Below are positions 18,970 through 28,029 of a stretch of DNA of 64,000 bases, in pieces. The stretch lies in assembly GCA_002350725.1 (NCBI GenBank), contig DEFJ01000002.1, positions 114,166 through 178,165 of the forward strand, in the 5' to 3' direction. The notes below the pieces were generated by a model. That model did not search any database, was not told where the DNA came from, and saw only the letters and a list, made by a program, of their open reading frames with translations. Made by a program: the position numbers and the translations under genes. The stretch is from Cyanobacteria bacterium UBA2855 (lineage in GTDB: Bacteria > Cyanobacteriota > Vampirovibrionia > Gastranaerophilales > Gastranaerophilaceae). The first letter of the stretch is position 1. Every line of letters starts with the position of its first letter.

Positions 18970-19284
18970 ATGGATTACAAAAAGTTACTTGGCAAAAGGA
19001 TTAAAGAGCTGCGCAAACGCAAAGGTCTTACCCAAGAAAAATTAGCCGAATTGGTAAATCTCGAACCCGCATCAATTTGTAATATCGAAAACGGCTACAA
19101 TTATCCATCATTTCAAAATCTCGAAAAAATAATTTCTATACTTAATGTTTCTTTTATTAATGTTTTTAAATTTACGCACCTGAACGAGAAAAAAGAATTG
19201 CTTACTGAAATCAACAGTATGCTTAACCTTTCCCCTGAAAAAATTCAGGACGCATACAAAGTTGTTAAAGCTTTAATTGAGTAG
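18970..19284 (+). CDS. XRE-family transcriptional regulator
   Basis: 104 residues from ATG 18970. An in-frame TTG at 18952 lies upstream of the SD GAGG and is disfavoured. An N-terminal Cro/CI helix-turn-helix (about 4-60) is clear: KRIKELRKRKGLTQEKLAE, SICNIENGYNYPSFQNLEKI. The C-terminal 40 residues are helical (LLTEINSMLNLSPEKIQDAYKVVKALI) and probably dimerise. It ends 1 bp before the end of the convergent punA gene. A TATAAT-like box lies about 45 bp upstream. The target is unknown; no prophage or toxin gene is next to it. Confidence 0.85.
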   Translation: MDYKKLLGKRIKELRKRKGLTQEKLAELVNLEPASICNIENGYNYPSFQNLEKIISILNVSFINVFKFTHLNEKKELLTEINSMLNLSPEKIQDAYKVVKALIE

Positions 19285-19285
19285 A

Positions 19286-20086
19286 TTATAAGTTTTTTAT
19301 AACATTTACCACAAGTTTTTTGAATTTTTCTTTTACACGATTTGTCGTTGCTATTACCTCTTCGTGAGAAAGTTTTTCACCGCCGGTTTTACTTGCGGAA
19401 TTTGAGATGCAACTTATGCCGAGAACTTTTAACCCGCAATAATTTGCAACTATAGCTTCCGGCACAGTAGACATCCCAACGGCATCTGCGCCTAACGACT
19501 TTATCATACTAATTTCAGCAGGAGTTTCGTAAGATGGTCCCGAATTTGCCCAGTAAATACCTTTTTTTAATTCAATCCCACATTCTTTTGCACAATTCTG
19601 GGCAATTCCTATCAAATCTTTTTTATATATCTCCGTCATATCAGGAAATCTTTCGCCAAGAGTGTCGTCGTTCTTTCCGACAAGCGGGTTTGCTCCCATA
19701 AAGTTGATGTGATCCGTAATTAGCATCAAATCACCTGCCTGCACTTTGTCGCTGACTCCGCCCGCAGCATTGGTTAAAATAAGCTTTTTAACCCCTAAAT
19801 TTTTCATAACCTTGACTGGATATGTTATTTCTTGCATTGAATGTCCTTCGTAATAATGGTTTCTCCCCTGCATCATTACAACTTTTTTGCCTGAAATCTC
19901 CGCAAATACAAGACGACCTTTGTGTCCTTGCACCGTAGATTTTATGAAATTTGGGATATCATTATAAGAAATTGCGATATCACAATATTCATCAGCTAAT
20001 TCACCTAAACCCGAACCTAAAATGATACCTATTTCCGGTTCAAAATCTTTAATTTTTTCTTTTATAAATTCTATAGTATCCCTCAT
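19286..20086 (-). CDS. punA: Purine nucleoside phosphorylase
   Basis: Phosphorolysis of (deoxy)inosine and (deoxy)guanosine to base plus pentose-1-phosphate; purine salvage. The 266 residues match the trimeric PNP family: GIILGSGLGELAD (phosphate site), TVQGHKGRLVFAEI, MMQGRNHYYEGH, LTNAAGGVSDKVQAGDLM, GADAVGMSTVPEAI and the base-binding Asn in GISCISNSA. AAGAGG SD ahead of ATG 20086. It lies downstream of rpoZ, but a terminator separates them. The convergent XRE gene ends 1 bp away. Confidence 0.94.
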   Translation of the reverse strand: MRDTIEFIKEKIKDFEPEIGIILGSGLGELADEYCDIAISYNDIPNFIKSTVQGHKGRLVFAEISGKKVVMMQGRNHYYEGHSMQEITYPVKVMKNLGVKKLILTNAAGGVSDKVQAGDLMLITDHINFMGANPLVGKNDDTLGERFPDMTEIYKKDLIGIAQNCAKECGIELKKGIYWANSGPSYETPAEISMIKSLGADAVGMSTVPEAIVANYCGLKVLGISCISNSASKTGGEKLSHEEVIATTNRVKEKFKKLVVNVIKNL

Positions 20087-20131
20087 ATAAACCTCTTAAA
20101 TTTTTAAAAAAACTTTCATTATGCAGATATA

Positions 20132-20165
20132 AAAAGACACAAGTCTTGAGGTTTTAACTTGTGCC
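20132..20165 (-). terminator. Intrinsic terminator downstream of rpoZ
   Basis: On the minus strand GGCACAAGT pairs with ACTTGTGTC (one G-U), followed by TTTTTATA. It lies 16 bp past the rpoZ stop. Confidence 0.85.
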
Positions 20166-20180
20166 TTTGAATTTTATTTA

Positions 20181-20420
20181 TTAGCCTACGAGTCTGTTAT
20201 CGTCAGCCTCGGATGCTTTTACCATAATAGCATGTTCAACAGGATTTTCTCTTGTATAGCCTGTTTCAAAATTTTCCTCGAAAACAAAGTCATCATGTGC
20301 TTTTTTTGCCTGATTTTCATCTACCAATTTCTTTGCCAACTCAGCAATTTCATATACCAATTGATATCTGTTGTCAGTGTTTTCATTCAATTCCCACGCT
20401 ACTTTTATTATCTGATCCAT
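20181..20420 (-). CDS. rpoZ: RNA polymerase omega subunit
   Basis: A 79-residue protein whose arrangement fits the omega subunit. There is a short N-terminal segment, the conserved NRYQLVYEIAELAKKL helix (compare NRFELVxxAAxRAxxL in other bacteria) and, after an acidic stretch, NPVEHAIMVKASE in place of the KPVxxALxEI segment. It stabilises beta' and influences sigma selection. ATG 20420 is preferred over ATG 20435 because AGAGG lies 7 nt ahead of it. It is a stand-alone gene with its own terminator. The C-terminal part is divergent, hence moderate confidence. Confidence 0.72.
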   Translation of the reverse strand: MDQIIKVAWELNENTDNRYQLVYEIAELAKKLVDENQAKKAHDDFVFEENFETGYTRENPVEHAIMVKASEADDNRLVG

Positions 20421-20507
20421 ATGTAAACCTCTCATTTCTGTTTCTGAATAATTCTATAATATAATACAAAATAAAAATACGCAAGTAGTGGTTTTTAAAA
20501 ATGATTG

Positions 20508-20537
20508 TTCACATTATTTGCAAATCTATGATACAAT
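20508..20537 (+). promoter_or_regulatory. Promoter of mlaD-like gene, predicted leaderless
   Basis: -35 TTCACA (20508-20513), an 18-bp spacer and -10 TACAAT (20532-20537). ATG 20544 follows the -10 by 6 nt, with no SD. Confidence 0.7.
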
Positions 20538-20543
20538 ACGATT

Positions 20544-21236
20544 ATGAACAATAAAAGTAAAATTCATATATTCTTTTTTATTGAAATTCTTGTATGGGTA
20601 CTTGTTATAGTATTGTTTGTCGGCTTAATAAGATTCAAGCATGAAAAACATCTTGAACAGTTTAGAACATACAGGATATTTATGCAGGACGTTGACGGAC
20701 TCATAGAAGGGTCTTCCGTCAGAATGATGGGTGTCCCTATCGGATATATAAAAACAATAAATATTGTTCAAGATCAAATATATGTAAAATTTATTATTAC
20801 CGATAAAAACGTAACTTTACCACCCGGTGTCATGGCAACCGTTGAATTTAACGGAATGGCAGGCTCAAAATCTTTGGAATTATATTCTCCTGATGAAGCC
20901 TCAAAAGCTTCCGGTAAGTTGATTTTAGTAACAAAAACTAACAGACTGGGTGCGGCTATAGGTTTGTTTGATGATATGTTTGCAAAATTGGATTCGATAA
21001 TTGTACGCTGCAATCACTTTTCATCAGGACTATCAGAAATTATGCCAAAATCTGATGAGCAAGTTCAAAAACCTGCACCTGATATTGATAAAACTCTTGG
21101 ATTAATAAATAACATGATTGAAGAAATAAATAACAAAAGACAAAATTTTATGAATAAAGTCAAACAACCAAAACCGATTTTTAATCATAACAACGATGAA
21201 AAAACAGAGGAGGAAACATCTGATGAACAGGAATAA
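20544..21236 (+). CDS. MlaD/MCE-family lipid-transport protein
   Basis: 230 residues: an N-terminal TM anchor (about 8-30) and one MCE domain (about 38-118, containing VDGLIEGSSVRMMGVPIGYI, LPPGVMATVEFNGMAGSKSLEL), then a helical, Lys/Glu-rich C-terminal part. MCE proteins form hexameric rings that shuttle phospholipids between inner and outer membrane with an MlaE permease and MlaF ATPase. Neither is adjacent. The tail is longer than in MlaD but much shorter than in tubular MCE proteins. It overlaps the upp start by 14 nt. Its predicted mRNA is leaderless. Confidence 0.85.
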   Translation: MNNKSKIHIFFFIEILVWVLVIVLFVGLIRFKHEKHLEQFRTYRIFMQDVDGLIEGSSVRMMGVPIGYIKTINIVQDQIYVKFIITDKNVTLPPGVMATVEFNGMAGSKSLELYSPDEASKASGKLILVTKTNRLGAAIGLFDDMFAKLDSIIVRCNHFSSGLSEIMPKSDEQVQKPAPDIDKTLGLINNMIEEINNKRQNFMNKVKQPKPIFNHNNDEKTEEETSDEQE

Positions 21237-21873
21237 TGTCAGGATAATTTCAAATCCGGTTGTGTTACAAAATTTATGTACAATGAGATCAAAAGATACT
21301 GATAGCCAGGGAGTTAGAATTGCAACAAGAAAAATTACACGTTGTTTATTATATGAGGCAGCACAAAACCTTCCTCTTATCGAAAAAGATGTTACAACTC
21401 CTCTTACAACCTTCAAAGCAAAAACAATTGATGAGAATATTAATCTTATAATTTCTCCGATATTAAGAGCAGGTTTGATTTTTACTGATGAAGCAATTGA
21501 TATTCTTCCTCAAGCGTGCATAAGACATATTGGAATGTATAGGGATGAAAAAACACTAAAACCAATCTGGTACTATAACAAAGTGCCAATGGAAGCAAAA
21601 AATCCTGAAAATTTTTATATATACATTACAGACCCAATGCTTGCAACAGGAAATTCCCTCTTAGAAGCAATAAAATTGTATGCAGATAAAGGTATTCCGA
21701 TAAATCATATCAAATGTATTTGTATAATTGCCGCACCTGAAGGTATTGAGAATATTCAAAATCATTATCCTGAAATAGAAATAATTACGGCTGCAATAGA
21801 CGATCATCTGAATGAAAACGGTTATATAGTTCCGGGAATGGGTGATGCAGGAGATAGAATTTTTAATACATAA
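21223..21873 (+). CDS. upp: Uracil phosphoribosyltransferase
   Basis: Makes UMP from uracil and PRPP; pyrimidine salvage. 216 residues from ATG 21223, chosen because GAGGAGG lies at the right spacing upstream; an in-frame ATG at 21196 precedes that SD. Key motifs: ISPILRAGLIFTDEAID, the PRPP-binding DPMLATGNS (usually DPMLATGGS) and the uracil-binding C terminus with GYIVPGMGDAGDR. The start is inside the mlaD-like gene, so the two are translationally linked, an odd functional pair. Confidence 0.94.
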   Translation: MNRNNVRIISNPVVLQNLCTMRSKDTDSQGVRIATRKITRCLLYEAAQNLPLIEKDVTTPLTTFKAKTIDENINLIISPILRAGLIFTDEAIDILPQACIRHIGMYRDEKTLKPIWYYNKVPMEAKNPENFYIYITDPMLATGNSLLEAIKLYADKGIPINHIKCICIIAAPEGIENIQNHYPEIEIITAAIDDHLNENGYIVPGMGDAGDRIFNT

Positions 21874-21884
21874 ATACAAATTTC

Positions 21885-21913
21885 TTGCGCAAAAATTGTA
21901 CTTAGTGTATTAT
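21885..21913 (+). promoter_or_regulatory. Promoter of atpD-atpC
   Basis: -35 TTGCGC (21885-21890), a 17-bp spacer and -10 TATTAT (21908-21913), 25 bp before the atpD start. It supports independent transcription of this two-gene unit. Confidence 0.6.
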
Positions 21914-21926
21914 AAATTCATAATAA

Positions 21927-23342
<1,416 letters not shown>

Positions 23343-23353
23343 GGGAATAAATC

Positions 23354-23746
23354 GTGCATTTAAAAATCATAACGCATGAAAAAGTAGTATTTGATGAAGA
23401 TGTAGAAGAAATCTACACAAAAGGCACAGCAGGAGAATTCGGCATATTGCCTCGACATATCCCTATTATGTCTGCGTTGGATATCGGAGTTACAAAAGTT
23501 GTACAAAATGGCAAACCTCGCTACTTTACAACAATGGGCGGAGTCTTACAGTTTAAGGATGATGAAGCGGTAATACTTACTCCAACGGCAGAAGATGGAA
23601 AAGATATTGATGTAGCACGAGCAAAAGAAGCTTTGGCTCGTGCACAAGCAAGATTGGTAGAAAAAAATGCCGAGTTTGACGCAAAGAGAACAGAAGCGGC
23701 AATAGCAAGAGCTCTTGCAAGACTCAAGGCCAATATGAACAATTAG
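23354..23746 (+). CDS. atpC: F-type ATP synthase subunit epsilon
   Basis: Central-stalk subunit that couples and regulates F1. 130 residues with the N-terminal beta-sandwich (HLKIITHEKVVFDEDVEEI, GEFGILPRHIPIMSAL) and the C-terminal two-helix hairpin (AKEALARAQARL, TEAAIARALARLKA). GTG start at 23354, 11 bp after atpD, with AGGGG as SD. It is the last gene of the beta-epsilon unit unless the chromate transporter gene 1 bp downstream is read on the same transcript. Confidence 0.95.
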   Translation: MHLKIITHEKVVFDEDVEEIYTKGTAGEFGILPRHIPIMSALDIGVTKVVQNGKPRYFTTMGGVLQFKDDEAVILTPTAEDGKDIDVARAKEALARAQARLVEKNAEFDAKRTEAAIARALARLKANMNN

Positions 23747-23747
23747 A

Positions 23748-24293
23748 ATGCAAAAAACATTTTGGAATATATATAAAACTTTTTTTAAAATTGGCGCACT
23801 ACTACTCGGAGGCGGATATGTAATTTTACCGATGTTGCAATCGGAAATCTCAGAGAAAAAAGGTTGGGCAACAACAGATGAAATAATAGAGTATTATGCC
23901 TTATCCCAAAGTTTACCTGGAGTAATTGCTGCAAATATATCAATATTTGTAGGGCAAAAATTACTGGGTATAAGAGGAGCAATAGCCGCTATTACAGGAG
24001 TTATAACCCCTGCGTTTCTTGCAATAATTCTGATTGCAAATATACTATCGGAACTTGTTACAAAACATTCTGTTCACAGTATTTTTTCAGGAGTAGCCGT
24101 AGGCGTTGTTGTCCTCGTAATATTAACAATCAAAGAAATGTGGAATAAGAGTGTTACAGATAAATTTACAACATTTATTTTCATTGCTGCGATGATTTTA
24201 GGATTCGTTAAAGTTTCACCGGTATGGATTATTATAGGAAGCATTCTAATAGGAATAATAAATAGAATTAAAAACCCCAAGGAGGCTGAATGA
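23748..24293 (+). CDS. Chromate transporter (CHR family), N-terminal-type half
   Basis: A 181-residue integral membrane protein with about five or six TM segments and the CHR signature start FKIGALLLGGGYVILPML plus the YALSQSLPGVIAANISIFVG motif. Members with this fold occur as one long protein or, as here, as two short adjacent ones that pair. The family exports chromate or related oxyanions, but many members have unproven substrates. It begins 1 bp after the atpC stop and overlaps the second half by ATGA. Confidence 0.88.
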   Translation: MQKTFWNIYKTFFKIGALLLGGGYVILPMLQSEISEKKGWATTDEIIEYYALSQSLPGVIAANISIFVGQKLLGIRGAIAAITGVITPAFLAIILIANILSELVTKHSVHSIFSGVAVGVVVLVILTIKEMWNKSVTDKFTTFIFIAAMILGFVKVSPVWIIIGSILIGIINRIKNPKEAE

Positions 24294-24820
24294 TTTATAT
24301 TCGGCTAATATTAGAATATTTTAAAATAGGTTTATTTTCTTTTGGCGGCGGATACGCTACTTTACCGTTTTTGTACCATATATCAGAAAATTTTCATTGG
24401 TTTAGCACAAAACAATTATCAGATATGATTGCAGTATCCTCTATAACCCCAGGTCCCGTAGGTGTAAATGTTGCAACATATTCAGGTTACACCACGGGAG
24501 GAATTTTCGGAGCTTTGCTTGCGACTTTTACGCTAATTTTACCATCTCTGATTATAGTTGTAATTGTCGCAAAATTACTTGCAAAATTCAGAGAAAATAA
24601 ATATGTAAAAGCTGCAATTTATGCCCTAAAACCTGCCGGATGCGGTTTGTTGGCAGCGGTTGCAATTCAACTTTTCAGAGAAAATATCTCCCAGATTTGG
24701 GCATATATATTATTTTTCGGGTTAATTATAATGAGTGTTAAAGTAAAAAAAAACCCGCTTGTATATTTAGGGTTATCAGCTTTAGTCGGCTTGAGTCTTG
24801 GACTCTTAAAATTTATCTAA
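24290..24820 (+). CDS. Chromate transporter (CHR family), C-terminal-type half
   Basis: A 176-residue membrane partner of the preceding protein, with the matching motif FKIGLFSFGGGYATLPFLYH and SSITPGPVGVNVATYSGY; about five or six TM helices. The two starts and motifs are similar, as expected of an inverted-repeat transporter split into two chains. The ATGA overlap (24290-24293) implies coupled translation and a 1:1 complex. An AAGGAGG lies before the start, inside the upstream gene. Confidence 0.88.
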   Translation: MIYIRLILEYFKIGLFSFGGGYATLPFLYHISENFHWFSTKQLSDMIAVSSITPGPVGVNVATYSGYTTGGIFGALLATFTLILPSLIIVVIVAKLLAKFRENKYVKAAIYALKPAGCGLLAAVAIQLFRENISQIWAYILFFGLIIMSVKVKKNPLVYLGLSALVGLSLGLLKFI

Positions 24821-24856
24821 ACTTGTATATTTATGTGTATATTGACTCATATCATA

Positions 24857-24885
24857 TTGACAAATTAATAATATACAACGACAAT
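24857..24885 (+). promoter_or_regulatory. Promoter of gcvT-gcvH-gcvPA
   Basis: -35 TTGACA (24857-24862), a 17-bp spacer and -10 GACAAT (24880-24885), about 25 bp before gcvT. The 90-bp gap is too short for a glycine riboswitch and none is seen. Confidence 0.6.
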
Positions 24886-24910
24886 GAATATATAGGTTAG
24901 GGGGAATATC

Positions 24911-26017
24911 ATGGTAGTAAAACAAACTATATTACATGACAAACATGTACAATTAGGTGCTAAGATGGTAGACTTTGCAGGTTGGCACATGCCTGTACAA
25001 TATGTTTCCATTGTTGAAGAACATAATACCGTAAGAAACGGTGTTGGACTTTTTGATGTATCTCATATGGGAGAAGTTTTTATTTCGGGTAAAGATTCTT
25101 TGGAATTTTTGCAAAAAATAGTACCACAAGATATTTCCAAACTTGAATATGAAAAAGCGGTATATTGTCAACTTCCAAACAAGAATGGCGGTTTACTTGA
25201 CGATTTAATTATTTACAAATTAGGAATTAATTACTATTTAATTATATGTAATGCTTCAGGTATTGAAGGAGATGTTAATTGGATGGCAATTAATGCAAAA
25301 GATTATGACGTTAAAATCGACAATCAATCTCATAACTATTCATTACTTGCCGTACAAGGTCCAAAAGCCGATGAATTATTGAGGACAATGGGATTGGACA
25401 CTATTCAAGACTCGTTTACTATCAAATCTGCAAAAATTTTAAATCACAAGATGTATGTTTCAAGAACGGGCTACACAGGAGAAGACGGCTATGAACTCCT
25501 TGTAGAAAATAAATTTGCAGAAGATTTGTGGGATAAAATTTTAGAATACGGTAAGCCTTTCGGAATAAAACCTATAGGATTAGGAGCCAGAGATACTCTG
25601 AGATTAGAAGCGGCACTACCTTTGTACGGAAACGATTTGGATATGGAAACAACTCCGGTTGAAGCAGGTTTGAGTTGGTCACTACCGAGAGATAAAAAAG
25701 AAGATTATAACGGCAAAACCGTAATTACGGAACAGTTAGCAAACGGAGGACAAAAAAAACTTATCGGTATAAAAATGCTTGATAAAAATATTGCCCGCCA
25801 CGAATATGAAGTATATTTTCAAGGTGAAAAAGTCGGATATATCACAAGCGGTGGAATTTCTCCCGTATTGGGATGCAATATTGCAATGGCTTATGTTAAA
25901 AATATAAAAGAAATTTGCACAGGAAGCATTGTTCAGGTTATGATAAGAGAAAAGTTGCATGATGCGGAAGTAGTTAAACGACCGTTTATAAATAAAAGAA
26001 ATAAAGTAAGGAATTAG
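24911..26017 (+). CDS. gcvT: Glycine cleavage system T protein (aminomethyltransferase)
   Basis: Transfers the methylene group from aminomethyl-lipoyl-H protein to THF and releases ammonia. 368 residues with the typical MVDFAGWHMPVQY start, VGLFDVSHMGEV, SRTGYTGEDGYELL, the GLGARDTLRLEAALPLYGND folate-site motif and the C-terminal KVGYITSGGISPVLG barrel. SD GGGGG. It is the first gene of a T-H-PA unit, with gcvH 19 bp downstream. Confidence 0.96.
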   Translation: MVVKQTILHDKHVQLGAKMVDFAGWHMPVQYVSIVEEHNTVRNGVGLFDVSHMGEVFISGKDSLEFLQKIVPQDISKLEYEKAVYCQLPNKNGGLLDDLIIYKLGINYYLIICNASGIEGDVNWMAINAKDYDVKIDNQSHNYSLLAVQGPKADELLRTMGLDTIQDSFTIKSAKILNHKMYVSRTGYTGEDGYELLVENKFAEDLWDKILEYGKPFGIKPIGLGARDTLRLEAALPLYGNDLDMETTPVEAGLSWSLPRDKKEDYNGKTVITEQLANGGQKKLIGIKMLDKNIARHEYEVYFQGEKVGYITSGGISPVLGCNIAMAYVKNIKEICTGSIVQVMIREKLHDAEVVKRPFINKRNKVRN

Positions 26018-26036
26018 TTTTATAAGGAGAATACAA

Positions 26037-26420
26037 ATGAGTATAACGGAAAAGATTTTATGCACAAAAACCCACGAGTATATCTTAAAAAACGATGACG
26101 GCACATATACTGTAGGCTTGACGGATTATGCCGTTGAACAGTTGGGCGATATAGTATTTTTAGAATTACCTGAAACAGGTACAACATACAGCAAAGGGGA
26201 CTCATTTGCAGCTGTTGAATCAGTAAAAGCAGCATCTGAAATTTATATGCCAATCAGTGGCGAAGTAACTGACGTCAACACAGCATTGGTTGAATCGCCT
26301 GAAACATTGAATGAAGATGTATATGAAAAAGGTTGGTTGGTTAAAATTAATCCTACGGGCGATACATCAGAACAAGATGATTTATTGGAATACGAAGACT
26401 ATAAAGAAGAAGTAGAATAA
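26037..26420 (+). CDS. gcvH: Glycine cleavage system H protein
   Basis: Lipoyl-carrying shuttle between P, T and L proteins. 127 residues; the lipoylation site is Lys64 in the context ESVKAASEIY. Flanking GDIVFLELPETG and GEVTDVN strands complete the hammerhead fold. AAGGAG SD before ATG 26037. The stop overlaps the gcvPA start as TAATG, so gcvPA is probably translated by reinitiation. A lipoate ligase or synthase is not in the window. Confidence 0.96.
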   Translation: MSITEKILCTKTHEYILKNDDGTYTVGLTDYAVEQLGDIVFLELPETGTTYSKGDSFAAVESVKAASEIYMPISGEVTDVNTALVESPETLNEDVYEKGWLVKINPTGDTSEQDDLLEYEDYKEEVE

Positions 26421-27667
26421 TGAAAAATTTTTTAGTACATAATGAAAAGATAACAGCAGAAATGCTTTCTGCAATCGGAGAAAAAAACATTGAGGATTTA
26501 TTTAAACAAATTCCTCAAAAAGCAAGAGCTGAAAAGTTAGGTTTAGGTGAGGCAAAAAGTGAGCTTGAGGTTCAACGATATATAAAAACTTTAGCCAATG
26601 AAAATAAGTCTGATTTTATTGATTTTAGGGGTGGCGGAGTATATAACAAATTTATTCCCGCCTGCATAAGTCAAGTGGCTCAAAGGTTTGAGTTTTTAAC
26701 GGCATATACACCGTATCAGGCCGAAATATCTCAAGGTACACTCCAAATTATGTACGAATTTCAAACAATGATGTCGCGTCTTACGGGCATGGATATTTCT
26801 AACGCTACCGTGTATGATGGAGCAACAGCGTGTGCTGAAGCGTTATTAATGGCTGTCAGGATTTCAAAGAAAGATAAAGTCCTTGTAAGTAAAAACATTA
26901 ATCCTGAATATCTGGATGTAATAAAAACATACTGCTGGGCAGGAAATATTAGCGTAGAACAGTTTGATAAAGTACCTGATAATGCAGCTGAATATGCATG
27001 TATTCTTGTACAAACTCCTGATTATTACGGCGAAATAACAGAGATTAAACCCGTTGAAGGTACTTTATTAGTAGTTTGTACTGATTTAGCATCATTGTCA
27101 GTGCTGACTCCGCCCGGAGAATACGGAGCTGATATTGTTGTCGGAGATGTTCAAGCTTTAGGTGTTCCGATGAGCTTTGGCGGACCTCATGCCGGTATAA
27201 TTGCTTGTAAAGAAAAATATATGCGCCAAATGCCCGGAAGACTGGCAGGAAGAACTGTCGATGCAGAAGGTAAACAAGCGTTTACGCTTACAATTCAAAC
27301 AAGAGAACAACATATAAAAAGAGAAAAAGCAACAAGTAATATATGCTCAAATCAAGCTCTAATGGGATTATGGGTAACATTGTATTTATCTGTTATGGGA
27401 GAAAACGGGTTTAAACAAGCAGGATATTTATCAGCTAAAAATGCCCACAACCTTGCAGATAAATTATCAAAAAAAGGGTTCAAAATTGAAAATAAAAACT
27501 TTTTCAATGAATTTGTTGTAGTAGCAGAAAATGCTGATGAATATTTGAAAAAATTAGAACTATCAAATATTGCCGGCGGAATAAAGATTGATAACAATCG
27601 TATTCTTGTTGCAACAACGGAAATGATATCTGATGAAGATATTGATTTATACATTGAAAGTTTGTAA
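26420..27667 (+). CDS. gcvPA: Glycine dehydrogenase (decarboxylating) subunit 1
   Basis: One half of the two-subunit P protein. The 415-residue PLP-fold subunit shows FRGGGVYNKFIPACISQ, FLTAYTPYQAEISQGTLQ, TGMDISNATVYDGATA and FGGPHAGIIACKEKYMRQMPG, and ends with the small domain. The PLP-binding Lys is on subunit 2 (gcvPB), which does not follow; the next gene is a small unrelated one. The P protein therefore needs a gcvPB elsewhere in the genome. The start is coupled to gcvH by TAATG. Confidence 0.95.
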   Translation: MKNFLVHNEKITAEMLSAIGEKNIEDLFKQIPQKARAEKLGLGEAKSELEVQRYIKTLANENKSDFIDFRGGGVYNKFIPACISQVAQRFEFLTAYTPYQAEISQGTLQIMYEFQTMMSRLTGMDISNATVYDGATACAEALLMAVRISKKDKVLVSKNINPEYLDVIKTYCWAGNISVEQFDKVPDNAAEYACILVQTPDYYGEITEIKPVEGTLLVVCTDLASLSVLTPPGEYGADIVVGDVQALGVPMSFGGPHAGIIACKEKYMRQMPGRLAGRTVDAEGKQAFTLTIQTREQHIKREKATSNICSNQALMGLWVTLYLSVMGENGFKQAGYLSAKNAHNLADKLSKKGFKIENKNFFNEFVVVAENADEYLKKLELSNIAGGIKIDNNRILVATTEMISDEDIDLYIESL

Positions 27668-27679
27668 CGATTGCTTAAC
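27661..27679 (+). promoter_or_regulatory. Shared 19-bp motif, copy 2
   Basis: TTTGTAACGATTGCTTAAC overlaps the last codons of gcvPA. 18 of 19 bases match copy 3 (38929-38947) and about 16 of 18 match copy 1. It starts 105 bp before the next ATG. Confidence 0.5.
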
Positions 27680-27717
27680 AAATAAGTAATATATTTAAAG
27701 TTTACTCAAAAAATGTC

Positions 27718-27761
27718 GTACTCCTTTTTAGCAATAGCAATTTAGTCGCGAAAAGGAGTAC
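27718..27761 (+). promoter_or_regulatory. SD-sequestering hairpin (candidate RNA thermometer or translational switch)
   Basis: A perfect 11-bp inverted repeat: GTACTCCTTTT (27718-27728) and AAAAGGAGTAC (27751-27761), with a 22-nt loop. The right arm contains the AAAGGAG SD of the gene starting at 27766, so folding would hide it. The left arm is an exact anti-SD. There is no T run, so it does not look like a terminator. Confidence 0.7.
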
Positions 27762-27765
27762 ATTT

Positions 27766-27990
27766 ATGAACAGAGAATTTGACTTTATTGATCTTTACTA
27801 CCTCAACGATACAAACAATGAAGTTCCGACAGAAGACTTTGCATTCTTCGAAGAAGGGGCAATTGCAAAAGCTCCTGAGGTAATAAAAATCTCCGGTGCG
27901 ACAGAAGAAGATTCTGTAGCTTATACTTACGCAAAATTCTTAGAAATTTTGGATACACAAGGCTTAGAAGGTCTTGTAACAGCAGAATAA
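27766..27990 (+). CDS. Small acidic protein of unknown function
   Basis: 74 residues, strongly acidic, without TM or signal peptide. The N-terminal third is aromatic and acidic (REFDFIDLYYLND), the middle has EDFAFFEEGAIAKAPEVIKI and the end is a helix (YTYAKFLEILDTQGLEGL). I recognise no family. Its reality is supported by the strong AAAGGAG SD, normal codon use and its own leader. That SD lies in the right arm of an 11-bp hairpin, so translation is probably regulated. It is isolated: gcvPA lies upstream, and the rsmH promoter starts directly after it. Confidence 0.7.
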   Translation: MNREFDFIDLYYLNDTNNEVPTEDFAFFEEGAIAKAPEVIKISGATEEDSVAYTYAKFLEILDTQGLEGLVTAE

Positions 27991-28029
27991 ATATTAGTCA
28001 AAAAATCCATTATGTGCTAAAATCTTCCT

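Noticed and set aside
24821..24910. Glycine riboswitch ahead of gcvT
   Set aside because: Only 90 bp of AT-rich sequence holding a promoter; no tandem aptamer motifs.
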